From Parapedobacter sp037190485 (lineage in GTDB: Bacteria > Bacteroidota > Bacteroidia > Sphingobacteriales > Sphingobacteriaceae), in contig JBBCJB010000012.1 of the NCBI GenBank assembly GCA_037190485.1, forward strand, positions 62,001 to 126,000: 64,000 nt of DNA, in the 5' to 3' direction. Positions 51,570 to 59,562 of this stretch are shown in pieces. Under the pieces are notes generated by a model. That model saw only the letters and a program-made list of their open reading frames with translations. It ran no database searches and was not told where the DNA came from. A program made the position numbers and the translations under genes. The number at the start of each line of letters is the position of its first letter. The first letter of the stretch is position 1.

Positions 51570-52844
51570 ATGGAACGCATCAGTCGATTACTCTACAAGC
51601 ACCTGCGGGGCACGCTAAGCGAGGCCGAAGAAGCCGAGCTGACGGCCTGGGCGGCCGCCGATCCGGCCAACCGGGCGCTGCTGGAGCGGGTAGGGGATGG
51701 CGAGCGTTTCGACGCCGACCTCAGGGCATGGTACGCCTTGCCGCGCAAATCGGTTGCCGACGACCCGAGGCTCGACGCCGAAATCACGGCGCACGAACGA
51801 GGGAGTAAGGTGAGGCGCCTACGCCCTTGGCTGCCCTATGCAGCCGCAGCAGCCATCCTCCTTGCAGTCGGTTGGCTGCTGCTAGTCGATAGTCGTGAGT
51901 CGTCAGTCGATGGCCTCGCAGCGACCGAAATCCTGCCCGGCGGCAATCGGGCCACGCTCACCCTCGCCGATGGCCGGGTGATAAATCTCGACGAAGCCCA
52001 AACGGGGATCATCGTCGGCGCTGAGGACATCACCTATACGGATGGGAGCGCACTCGCAGCCGTCATTCCGAGCGCAGCCGAGGAATCTCTGCCCAATCCA
52101 GGTGACGCACCAGTGATGCTCTCACTCACCACCCCCAAGGGCGGCACCTACCAGATCACCCTCCCCGACGGTTCGAAAGCATGGCTCAATTCCGCCTCCA
52201 TGCTGAAATACCCATCCCGATTCTCGGGAGATTCACGGGAAGTCATTTTGGAGGGCGAAGCCTATTTCGATATCCAGCCACAGGTAGGGCGCGTAGGGGC
52301 GAACCCCGAAGGGCTCATCGGAGATACTAATCATTCGCCCTTTTCCGTCCAAACCGCAAATCAGGTCGTGAACGTCCTCGGCACCGAATTCAACATCTCC
52401 GCCTACGCGGACGACCCCGAAACAAAGACCACGTTGGTAACCGGAAAGGTACGCGTGGATGTAGAGCCTGTCCCGACTCGTCGGGAGGCGAATAAACATT
52501 CGCCCCATAAAGGCGTAACATTAACCCCCGGCCAACAAGCCACCACCCGAGGCGCGGCGACCACGATCAATACCGTGGATATAGACCAACACACCGCCTG
52601 GAAGTCCGGCAAGTTCTCCTTCGAGGGCAAATCCTTCGAGCAGGTCATGCGCGAGCTCGCCCGCTGGTACGACCTGGAGGTGGTTTACGAAGGCGATATC
52701 CCGCAGGAAACATTCTTCGGGGATGCCTACCGTAACACGAACCTGTCGGTGGTACTCGGCGCGCTGCAAAGCGCCGAGATTGACTACCGCATCGAACAGG
52801 GCAGGAAATTGATCATCGCTGGCAAAAGAGGAGGTAAGCCGTAA
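51570..52844 (+). CDS. FecR family anti-sigma factor with in-frame repeat insertions
   Basis: 424 residues from ATG 51570. N-terminal cytoplasmic part MERISRLLYKHLRGTLSEAE, a TM helix (about 90-108, PYAAAAAILLAVGWLLLVD), then a FecR domain (PKGGTYQITLPDGSKAWLNS, then EAYFDI) and a C-terminal STN-like segment (FEQVMRELARWYDLEVVYE). It should transmit the SusC signal to the ECF factor. Several stretches that do not look like FecR coincide with palindromic or tandem DNA repeats, listed separately. Reading frame is kept throughout. Confidence 0.9.
   Translation: MERISRLLYKHLRGTLSEAEEAELTAWAAADPANRALLERVGDGERFDADLRAWYALPRKSVADDPRLDAEITAHERGSKVRRLRPWLPYAAAAAILLAVGWLLLVDSRESSVDGLAATEILPGGNRATLTLADGRVINLDEAQTGIIVGAEDITYTDGSALAAVIPSAAEESLPNPGDAPVMLSLTTPKGGTYQITLPDGSKAWLNSASMLKYPSRFSGDSREVILEGEAYFDIQPQVGRVGANPEGLIGDTNHSPFSVQTANQVVNVLGTEFNISAYADDPETKTTLVTGKVRVDVEPVPTRREANKHSPHKGVTLTPGQQATTRGAATTINTVDIDQHTAWKSGKFSFEGKSFEQVMRELARWYDLEVVYEGDIPQETFFGDAYRNTNLSVVLGALQSAEIDYRIEQGRKLIIAGKRGGKP
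51884..51911. repeat. Heptamer tandem repeat inside fecR
   Basis: Four 7-base units starting at 51884, 51891, 51898 and 51905: AGTCGAT, AGTCGTG, AGTCGTC, AGTCGAT. They encode most of DSRESSVDG just after the TM helix. Resembles the short tandem heptamers (STRR) known from cyanobacteria. Confidence 0.75.
52062..52089. repeat. Dispersed-repeat-like insert in fecR
   Basis: The stretch begins GTCATTCCGAGCGCAGCC and ends GAGGAATCTC, encoding VIPSAAEESL. I recall this sequence type as a common dispersed repeat in Bacteroidota and other phyla; a genome search is needed to confirm it here. Confidence 0.55.
52296..52340. repeat. Palindromic repeat element (GGGGCGAA...TTCGCCC) in fecR
   Basis: GGGGCGAA (52296-52303) and TTCGCCC (52334-52340) are inverted ends (7 paired bases) of an in-frame 45-base stretch encoding GANPEGLIGDTNHSP. 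The stretch interrupts the usual FecR sequence between EAYFDIQ and PFSVQ. Confidence 0.65.
52471..52504. repeat. Double palindrome in fecR
   Basis: TCCCGAC/GTCGGGA (52471-52477, 52480-52486), then directly GGCGAAT/ATTCGCC (52487-52493, 52498-52504). Together they encode VPTRREANKHSP, an extra stretch between VRVDV and GVTLTPGQQ. The second palindrome has the same ends as the element at 52296-52340. Confidence 0.7.
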
Positions 52845-52888
52845 CCACCGATCCATTGAATGACGCCCCGCTGACGTCCAAAAAATAA

Positions 52889-52910
52889 GGGAAGTGCTGC
52901 AAACACTCCC
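52889..52910 (+). promoter_or_regulatory. Leader hairpin upstream of susC
   Basis: GGGAAGTG (52889-52896) pairs with CACTCCC (52904-52910), with one bulged A and a 7-base loop, 58 bases before the susC start. Similar hairpins may recur before FecR-linked susC genes (memory, unverified). Confidence 0.45.
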
Positions 52911-52968
52911 CTCAAACAGCCTGGATTTAACCCATTTAGTACTAACTATCCAAACCGAGACGAAGTTA

Positions 52969-55900
52969 ATGAAAAAACGTTACGTATACAGAGTAATGAG
53001 GCTGCTTATACTCTTTTCCGTGGCCGGGCTGATGCACGTCAGCGCCGCCACCTATTCCCAGACGGTTACCCTGCGGGGTAAGGACTTGGCCTTGGCCGAG
53101 GTATTGCAGGCCATCCGCCAGCAGACGGATTACACCGTGTTCGGCGCGGGCAGTATCCTCAAGGGCACGCACCCGGTTACCGTGGACGCGGTCGATATGC
53201 CGTTGGCGGATTTCCTGAACACCATCTTCGCCGACCAGCCGCTGGAAGCGAAGATCGAGGACAAGACGATCGTGCTGGCGCGGAAGCCGAATGACCGCGC
53301 GGCCGTCTCGGATGTGGGGGAAAGGGAAGAACTTCCCCAAGACCTCGCCACCGTCGCTGGAAAAATCACGGATTCGCTTGGCAATCCACTTTTCGGCGCA
53401 TCCATCAAGGTCATCAATGCATCCGGGCAGCTCACGGCCTTGCAGGCCCTTACCGATAGCCGAGGGGAATTCCTGTTGATCGACGTACCGGACGATGCGA
53501 CGTTAGAGATTTCCTTCATTGGCTACGTACGGCAAAACGTAAAGGCATCGGCCAATATCGGGACGGTGGTGATGAGCGCGGCGGTTACCGACCTGCAAGA
53601 GGTATCGGTGCAGGGTAGCTCGGGTTACCAGATCATCGATAAAAATCATCCGGGGTCCTACGCCGTCATCGACAACAAACTCTTTAACCGGCAGATTGGA
53701 TCGACGGTTTTGGAACGGATCCAAAACCTGGTGCCAGGCCTGGTGGTATCCGGCCCTGAAATCAGCAGGAACACCATCACGATCAGGGGAAGGGCGTCCA
53801 TTAACCTAGATGCGGCGCCGTTGATTGTTCTGGATAATTTTCCTTTTTACGGCGACCTGAATACCCTGAATCCGGATGACATTTCCAATGTGACGATCCT
53901 GAAGGATGCTGCGGCGAGTGCCGAATGGGGTGCGCGGGCAGGAAACGGCGTGATCATCCTTACCACTAAAAAGGGCAGCACAACGACCCCGCAAGTCAGT
54001 TACAACACTGGAGTCAACATCACGCAGCGGCCGGATCTTTACAATAAACCGCAAATGACCAGTGCAGACATAATCGACGTGGAACGATTTCTGTTTGATA
54101 AGGGGGTATATGACGAATTCGAACAGGCCAGTGACAATAATTGGTGGTACTATCCGCTGACTCCGGCAGTCGAATTGCTGCTGGCCGAAAGGAAGGGACA
54201 GGTCAGTGCGAGCGAGGCAGCGGCGCAGCTTGAGTTTATGAAAAGCATTGACGGCCGCAGGGATATCAATGAATATTTCATGCGGGTCGGCGTCAATCAG
54301 ACGCATACCTTAAGCGTTAGCGGCAATACGCCCTTTGTGAATTATTACCTGTCGGGAGGATACAACAAAGACGTGAAGAATAACGTTGGTGCGTCCCAGC
54401 AACGGATAACCTTGAACAGTACCAACACCTTCAAGGTATCCAACAACCTGCAGCTCACGGCCGGCATCAATTTTTCCCAGGACAACGATAGCTATGGTAA
54501 CAATCCGGGCGCGGGTCTGTTAAGCTATCCGTATGTCGATCTGGTGAACGACCGCGGGAATGCCTTACCCGTGGTTAGAGACCTGAGAAGCACGTTTACC
54601 GACACGGCCGGGAACGGTAACCTATTGGATTGGACATATTATCCTTACAACGAAATACAGGCGACAGAAACGCTGAATGCTACGCGTAATTATACGATCA
54701 ATACGGGTATGCGTTACCGGTTGGCTCCCTACTTGAATCTAGCGCTGAACTATTCCTTCCAAAGCCAGACGGAGCGGTACAGTCACGTGCAAACGATTGA
54801 AGCTTACGCCACGCGGCACCTCATCAATATGTTTGCCCAGCCGTTGGGAAATGGCGCATTTGAGTTTCCCGTTCCCCAAAACGGGATCATGGATTTATCC
54901 GATGTGGAGGCCATTGGTCACAATGGTAGGGCACAGCTCAACTACGATCAGGCCATTACCCCGTCGCACAATGTAAGGGGCATGCTCGGGTGGGAAATCG
55001 CTGATTTTACCATTAAAGGAAATGGCCAGCGTCTCTACGGCTACAGCCGCGATGGAAGCCTGGTGGCGTCCATCGTTGACTACCTCACCTTTTTCCCGCA
55101 GTACGGTACTCCCGGCGTCACGAATCGGATCCATAATCTCCCGTCTGTTTCTGAACGTTCCGACAGGAAACTTTCTTATTTTGGCAACCTGCTGTACACG
55201 TTCAAGGGGCGATATTCGGTATCGGCCAGCGGAAGGAACGATGCAGCCAATATTTTTGGTGCTGCGATCAACAACAGGATCGCGCTGCCGTTCTGGACAG
55301 TGGGAGGCCGCTGGCAAATAGATGAAGAGCCGTTCTATCGCGTGTCGTGGCTGCCGCAGCTTTCCTTGCGGGCCACGTATGGCTACAACGGCAATTCGCC
55401 TTCTGCCCGTTTCGCTGCTGTCACTACCATATCCACCGGCATTTCCAATACGACAGGCCTACCAGCAGCGTCCATCCTCAACCCTCCAAACGATCACCTC
55501 CGGTGGGAGCGTATCGGCCAGCTAAACCTTGGCGTGGATTTTTCGACAAACTCTGGCCGGATTGGCGGTACCGTCGAGTATTTTGTCAGGAATGCCAGGG
55601 ACCTACTCTCTTCGAAACTGGTAGATCCCACACTGGGGGTGGGGGAACGGATTGTCGCTAACGACGCCAGCATTCGGGTAAAGGGCTTGGAGTTTACGCT
55701 GACCAGCCAAAACCTTAACAAAACCGTACTCCAGTGGAGTACCGATTTGTTGTTTGGCTCCGCTTTTGACGAGGTAACGGCGCTGAATTACCCGCCGGAA
55801 CTCCTCGGGAGCGGATACACAAGTCCTGGTATTCGGCCGGTTGTGGGGAAACCCCTTCAGGAACTCTATAGTTTCCCTTGGGCGGGCCTGGATCCCCAGA

Positions 55901-56496
55901 CCGGAGACCCACGGGGCTACCACCAAAATGAAGTAAGCACGGATTGGTCACGTATCCTGCAAACCACCATGCTGGACAGCATGGCGTTCCACGGTACCTC
56001 CAATCCCTTGTATTACGGATCCATGATGAATACTTTTCGATACAAAAGCATCGATCTTTCGGTAAATCTTAGCTATAAATGGGGCTACTATTTCCGCAGG
56101 ACGAGCTTGGCCTATACTGGAATATTCAATAGTGTGGGTGCAGGTGCCATGGCTGGCCACGGTGACTATGCCCGTCGCTGGCAGAAACCCGGCGACGAAC
56201 AGCATACCGACGTGCCGTCGATGGTTTTTCCGGCAAACGGCGATCGGGATGTGTTCTACGAACGGTCAAGTGCAACGGTAGAGAAGGGAGACCATATCCG
56301 GTTGGAAAACATCCAGGTCGGTTACCAGCTACCGAAATCCCAATGGGCCAAGCTGCCTGTCAAGGCCGTTCGCTTTTCAGCGATTAGCAATCTCGGGATC
56401 ATCTTATGGCAGGCAGCAGACGTAGACCCGTACTATTTCCTTTTTGCGGAGCGCCCCGGTAGCCGGATGTCTTTCAGTTTAACCATTACCCTCTAA
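52969..56496 (+). CDS. SusC/RagA-family TonB-linked outer-membrane transporter
   Basis: 1175 residues from ATG 52969. Signal peptide to about 32 (VSAATYSQTVTL). STN domain about 35-100 (LAEVLQAIRQQTDYTVFGAG), which could interact with FecR. Carboxypeptidase-like domain about 125-205 (VAGKITDSLGNPLFGASIKV). Plug from about 225 with the SusC signature ILKDAAASAEWGARAGNG, then the barrel to a C-terminal aromatic end MSFSLTITL. The first 600 bases are about 60% GC, while a stretch of the barrel (54001-54120) counts to 45%, so the gene may be a mosaic. susD follows after nine bases. Confidence 0.95.
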   Translation: MKKRYVYRVMRLLILFSVAGLMHVSAATYSQTVTLRGKDLALAEVLQAIRQQTDYTVFGAGSILKGTHPVTVDAVDMPLADFLNTIFADQPLEAKIEDKTIVLARKPNDRAAVSDVGEREELPQDLATVAGKITDSLGNPLFGASIKVINASGQLTALQALTDSRGEFLLIDVPDDATLEISFIGYVRQNVKASANIGTVVMSAAVTDLQEVSVQGSSGYQIIDKNHPGSYAVIDNKLFNRQIGSTVLERIQNLVPGLVVSGPEISRNTITIRGRASINLDAAPLIVLDNFPFYGDLNTLNPDDISNVTILKDAAASAEWGARAGNGVIILTTKKGSTTTPQVSYNTGVNITQRPDLYNKPQMTSADIIDVERFLFDKGVYDEFEQASDNNWWYYPLTPAVELLLAERKGQVSASEAAAQLEFMKSIDGRRDINEYFMRVGVNQTHTLSVSGNTPFVNYYLSGGYNKDVKNNVGASQQRITLNSTNTFKVSNNLQLTAGINFSQDNDSYGNNPGAGLLSYPYVDLVNDRGNALPVVRDLRSTFTDTAGNGNLLDWTYYPYNEIQATETLNATRNYTINTGMRYRLAPYLNLALNYSFQSQTERYSHVQTIEAYATRHLINMFAQPLGNGAFEFPVPQNGIMDLSDVEAIGHNGRAQLNYDQAITPSHNVRGMLGWEIADFTIKGNGQRLYGYSRDGSLVASIVDYLTFFPQYGTPGVTNRIHNLPSVSERSDRKLSYFGNLLYTFKGRYSVSASGRNDAANIFGAAINNRIALPFWTVGGRWQIDEEPFYRVSWLPQLSLRATYGYNGNSPSARFAAVTTISTGISNTTGLPAASILNPPNDHLRWERIGQLNLGVDFSTNSGRIGGTVEYFVRNARDLLSSKLVDPTLGVGERIVANDASIRVKGLEFTLTSQNLNKTVLQWSTDLLFGSAFDEVTALNYPPELLGSGYTSPGIRPVVGKPLQELYSFPWAGLDPQTGDPRGYHQNEVSTDWSRILQTTMLDSMAFHGTSNPLYYGSMMNTFRYKSIDLSVNLSYKWGYYFRRTSLAYTGIFNSVGAGAMAGHGDYARRWQKPGDEQHTDVPSMVFPANGDRDVFYERSSATVEKGDHIRLENIQVGYQLPKSQWAKLPVKAVRFSAISNLGIILWQAADVDPYYFLFAERPGSRMSFSLTITL

Positions 56497-56505
56497 CTTA
56501 TCGTC

Positions 56506-57915
56506 ATGGAGCGAATCAAACACATGCTGCTGTATACGCTGGCCTGCCTGGCACTTGTCGGATGCAACAAAAGCGAATTCTTGAGCAAGAAAAGCGACCA
56601 AAGCTTGGCTCAGCCCTCAAAGATCGAGGATCTACAGGCCATACTGGATAACCATGTTTACCTGAACGATGGCGTAGACCATAACTACCTGGTCATCGGG
56701 GCAGACGACTATTACAATTCAGAAACACGGCTAGCATCATTTACGGATGTAGATGACCGGAACCGATACAGGTGGAGCGATGATATCTACACCGCTGCAT
56801 CCCCCCACAATCATTGGACAAGCCTTTACAACGCGATTTTCTATTGCAACGTGGCGTTGGAAGGGGTCGAAGCCATAGACAGGGACACTGGCAACCAATC
56901 CGCGCATGACAATGTACGCGGTAGTGCGCTGTTTTTCCGGGCCCGGTTTTACTATCAGTTGGCCCAGCTATTCGCCCCCCCGTATGATGTAGCCTCGGCC
57001 AGGGACGATTGGGGCGTGGTTGCCAAGCTGCGGGCGGACGTGAACGAGCCGGTGAGGCGGATAACCGTGCAGCAAACCTATGACCTTATTCTTGACGATA
57101 TGAAGCAGGCAGCGGCTTTGCTACCCGTTACGACGCTCGCACAACCCTACCGAACCCGCCCAACCCGGCAAGCCGCATTGGCGATGCTGGCCAAAACCCA
57201 TTTGCTCATAAGGGATTTTGAGCAAGCGAGGGCCTATGCGGATTCGGCCCTGCATTTGCAAAATACATTGATTGATTACAATACCATATCCACCACGTTG
57301 ACAAGGTTTCCCGTAGACCGGATAGACAACCCCGAGATAGTTTTCTATAGTGAGGTACGAGGGACTTTCGGACTTGTTATTTCTGCAACCGGTAGCCGGG
57401 TAGACACTTCGCTTTATAAATCGTACAACGACGATGACCTGCGGAAGGAAATCTTTTTCAGAAAGCCCGCCACGCAATCGTTCCCCGCAGACGTAACCTT
57501 TAAAGGGAACTATACGGGCTCGTCTACCTATTTTTCCGGAATTGCCGTGGATGAACTCTACCTGATTCGCGCGGAAGCGGCCGCCCGAACCGATCGCATC
57601 AACGAGGCGATGGACGACTTGAATCATCTGATGATACACCGCTGGAAGAATGACGGTTCTTGGTCGCCATTTACGGCTTCCAATGCCCAAGACGCATTGG
57701 ATATCATTTTAGCCGAACGCCGAAAAGAGTTAATACACCGGGGGATGAGGTTTTCGGATATCCGTCGGCTAAACCGGGAAGGCCGGAATATTGTACAAAC
57801 GAGAATCATGAACGAGGTTACGTATACGTTGCTGCCCAACGACAAGCGCTATACGTATTTGATTCCGTCATACGTCATGGATTATAATCCGGAAATGCCG
57901 CAGAACCCGAGATGA
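56506..57915 (+). CDS. SusD/RagB-family outer-membrane lipoprotein
   Basis: 469 residues. Lipobox CLALVGC near residue 20, then the TPR-rich SusD fold (ALFFRARFYYQLAQLF and ELIHRGMRFSDIRRLNREGR). It captures the substrate at the surface and hands it to SusC, encoded nine bases upstream. The family is not informative about substrate; the local enzymes suggest peptides (inference). Confidence 0.93.
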   Translation: MERIKHMLLYTLACLALVGCNKSEFLSKKSDQSLAQPSKIEDLQAILDNHVYLNDGVDHNYLVIGADDYYNSETRLASFTDVDDRNRYRWSDDIYTAASPHNHWTSLYNAIFYCNVALEGVEAIDRDTGNQSAHDNVRGSALFFRARFYYQLAQLFAPPYDVASARDDWGVVAKLRADVNEPVRRITVQQTYDLILDDMKQAAALLPVTTLAQPYRTRPTRQAALAMLAKTHLLIRDFEQARAYADSALHLQNTLIDYNTISTTLTRFPVDRIDNPEIVFYSEVRGTFGLVISATGSRVDTSLYKSYNDDDLRKEIFFRKPATQSFPADVTFKGNYTGSSTYFSGIAVDELYLIRAEAAARTDRINEAMDDLNHLMIHRWKNDGSWSPFTASNAQDALDIILAERRKELIHRGMRFSDIRRLNREGRNIVQTRIMNEVTYTLLPNDKRYTYLIPSYVMDYNPEMPQNPR

Positions 57916-58013
57916 TGCAGCTGGCATCGTAGCGCATGAAGAACGTGTAAAAATCAGAGGAATGGACAGGACTTCACCAGATTCCAGAAAAGGGAATGTA
58001 ACGAAAGGAGAAT

Positions 58014-59501
58014 ATGTTTAACTACATCAAAACAAACAGCATGATAAATAGCATTAAAGTGAAAGGTTTCGGATTGTCCATTGTGCTGCTAAGCCTTGGT
58101 ACTCAAGTCTTCGCTATCGGGGCGAAACAACCAGTCAATGAAACGAGTCATTTGGACACCGTTAAACCATTGAAAATAGGAGACAAGGTGCCGGATATCG
58201 TATTTAATGAAATGTTGAATTACCATGTCCCATCGGCAAGGCTATCGGACTTCAAAGGTAAATTGGTTATCCTGGATTTCTGGAATACGGGATGTACAGG
58301 TTGTATACAGGCCTTTCCGAAGGCACACCGGTTACAGAAGGAGTTCAACGATGAAATTCAGATCATCACCGTGGGTAAGCAGGGGGCCGATTACCCACAT
58401 ACGCTAATAAAGCCATTCATGGAACGGAAGAAAGGCACCAAGTATGCACTGGAATTGCCTACAGCGGTGATGGAGTTGAACAATCAGGCAGCAAAGGAAG
58501 TCTTTACTTACATGGTTGCGGCATTTCAAATATCGGGATTCCCGCAATTGGTTTGGATAGACAAGTATGGCATCTATCGGGCCAATACCAGAGGTGAATA
58601 TTTGTCAAGCGATTGCATCAATGCGGTGTTAAGGGACACGGATAGCCAACTTCCATTTTCTCCCGCAATGCGGCCGCAGTCTTTCGATGAACTTGAGTTT
58701 TTGATAAAGACAGGAAATGGCAGAGAAACTTTTGGAAGTGCCTTTTCCAGGTACATAGATACGCTGGGTTCGTATAACTTGTTGGGTATCAGAAAGACCA
58801 ATAAGACAGATAACTGGAGGGTGTATTGTGTGAACAGACCGGTCATAGATTGCTACAAAATGATTTACCAGGATTCAATAGAAGGGCTGTTGGGTGACTA
58901 TGGAAATCGAAACGTAATCATCGAATCATCCAGGCCCGATGATTTTTACAAGGGTACCATTGATAAACGTCCATTGCTTGGATTTGACTACCATGCATTT
59001 GAAAAGAAATACCATTATTCCTACGAATTGATCCTGTCTGGCGAAACCTCAAAAAATGAGGTGTTTACGCGTCTTGTCGAAGATTTTGACCGATTTTTCC
59101 ATATCAAAAGCGGGATTGAAACCAGGTCGATGAAATGCTTGGCCCTTGTCATAAGCGAGGATAAAAGCAAGATTGTCACAGCAAGAAAGGCAGAGAACCC
59201 GACTTCCGGATACTCAAACGACTATGAGGACATGTTTATGAAGAATTGGTCAATCAATCAGGTTATCGGTATCCTTGAAGGTCGGCTGCCGTCTTTCAAA
59301 ATCATCGATGACACAGGCTTTAAGGGAAAAATTGACATCAGTATACCTTCTTCCTTTTTCAATGATGATATTGCTGATTTGGATAGCAAAGAGTTCGCCT
59401 CCTTACGAGCCCGTTTGTTGAGTTTTGGCCTGGATTTAAAAGTTGTAAACCGGAGCATGCCCGTATTGGTACTGAAGGACACCAGGAATCCGAAAAAGTA
59501 G
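58014..59501 (+). CDS. TlpA-like thioredoxin-domain protein with long C-terminal region
   Basis: 495 residues. AAGGAG lies just upstream of the ATG. Signal segment about 15-35. A thioredoxin-like domain with CTGC (C94, C97; VILDFWNTGCTGCIQAFPKA) covers about 55-205. About 290 further residues have no recognised domain. Periplasmic redox or disulfide work on imported substrate is a guess. A 120-base sample (58201-58320) is 41% GC, the lowest of any gene here, a sign of transfer. Confidence 0.85.
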   Translation: MFNYIKTNSMINSIKVKGFGLSIVLLSLGTQVFAIGAKQPVNETSHLDTVKPLKIGDKVPDIVFNEMLNYHVPSARLSDFKGKLVILDFWNTGCTGCIQAFPKAHRLQKEFNDEIQIITVGKQGADYPHTLIKPFMERKKGTKYALELPTAVMELNNQAAKEVFTYMVAAFQISGFPQLVWIDKYGIYRANTRGEYLSSDCINAVLRDTDSQLPFSPAMRPQSFDELEFLIKTGNGRETFGSAFSRYIDTLGSYNLLGIRKTNKTDNWRVYCVNRPVIDCYKMIYQDSIEGLLGDYGNRNVIIESSRPDDFYKGTIDKRPLLGFDYHAFEKKYHYSYELILSGETSKNEVFTRLVEDFDRFFHIKSGIETRSMKCLALVISEDKSKIVTARKAENPTSGYSNDYEDMFMKNWSINQVIGILEGRLPSFKIIDDTGFKGKIDISIPSSFFNDDIADLDSKEFASLRARLLSFGLDLKVVNRSMPVLVLKDTRNPKK

Positions 59502-59562
59502 CGGTGTCATTTTGGTGTGGTGAAGTATCGGACTTGATTAACCTAAATTCAGTTTATTTTTT

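Noticed and set aside
52215..52230. Small palindrome TCCCGA/TCGGGA in fecR as another inserted element
   Set aside because: The encoded residues (SRFSGDSREV) fit the normal FecR pattern, so an insertion is not needed to explain them.
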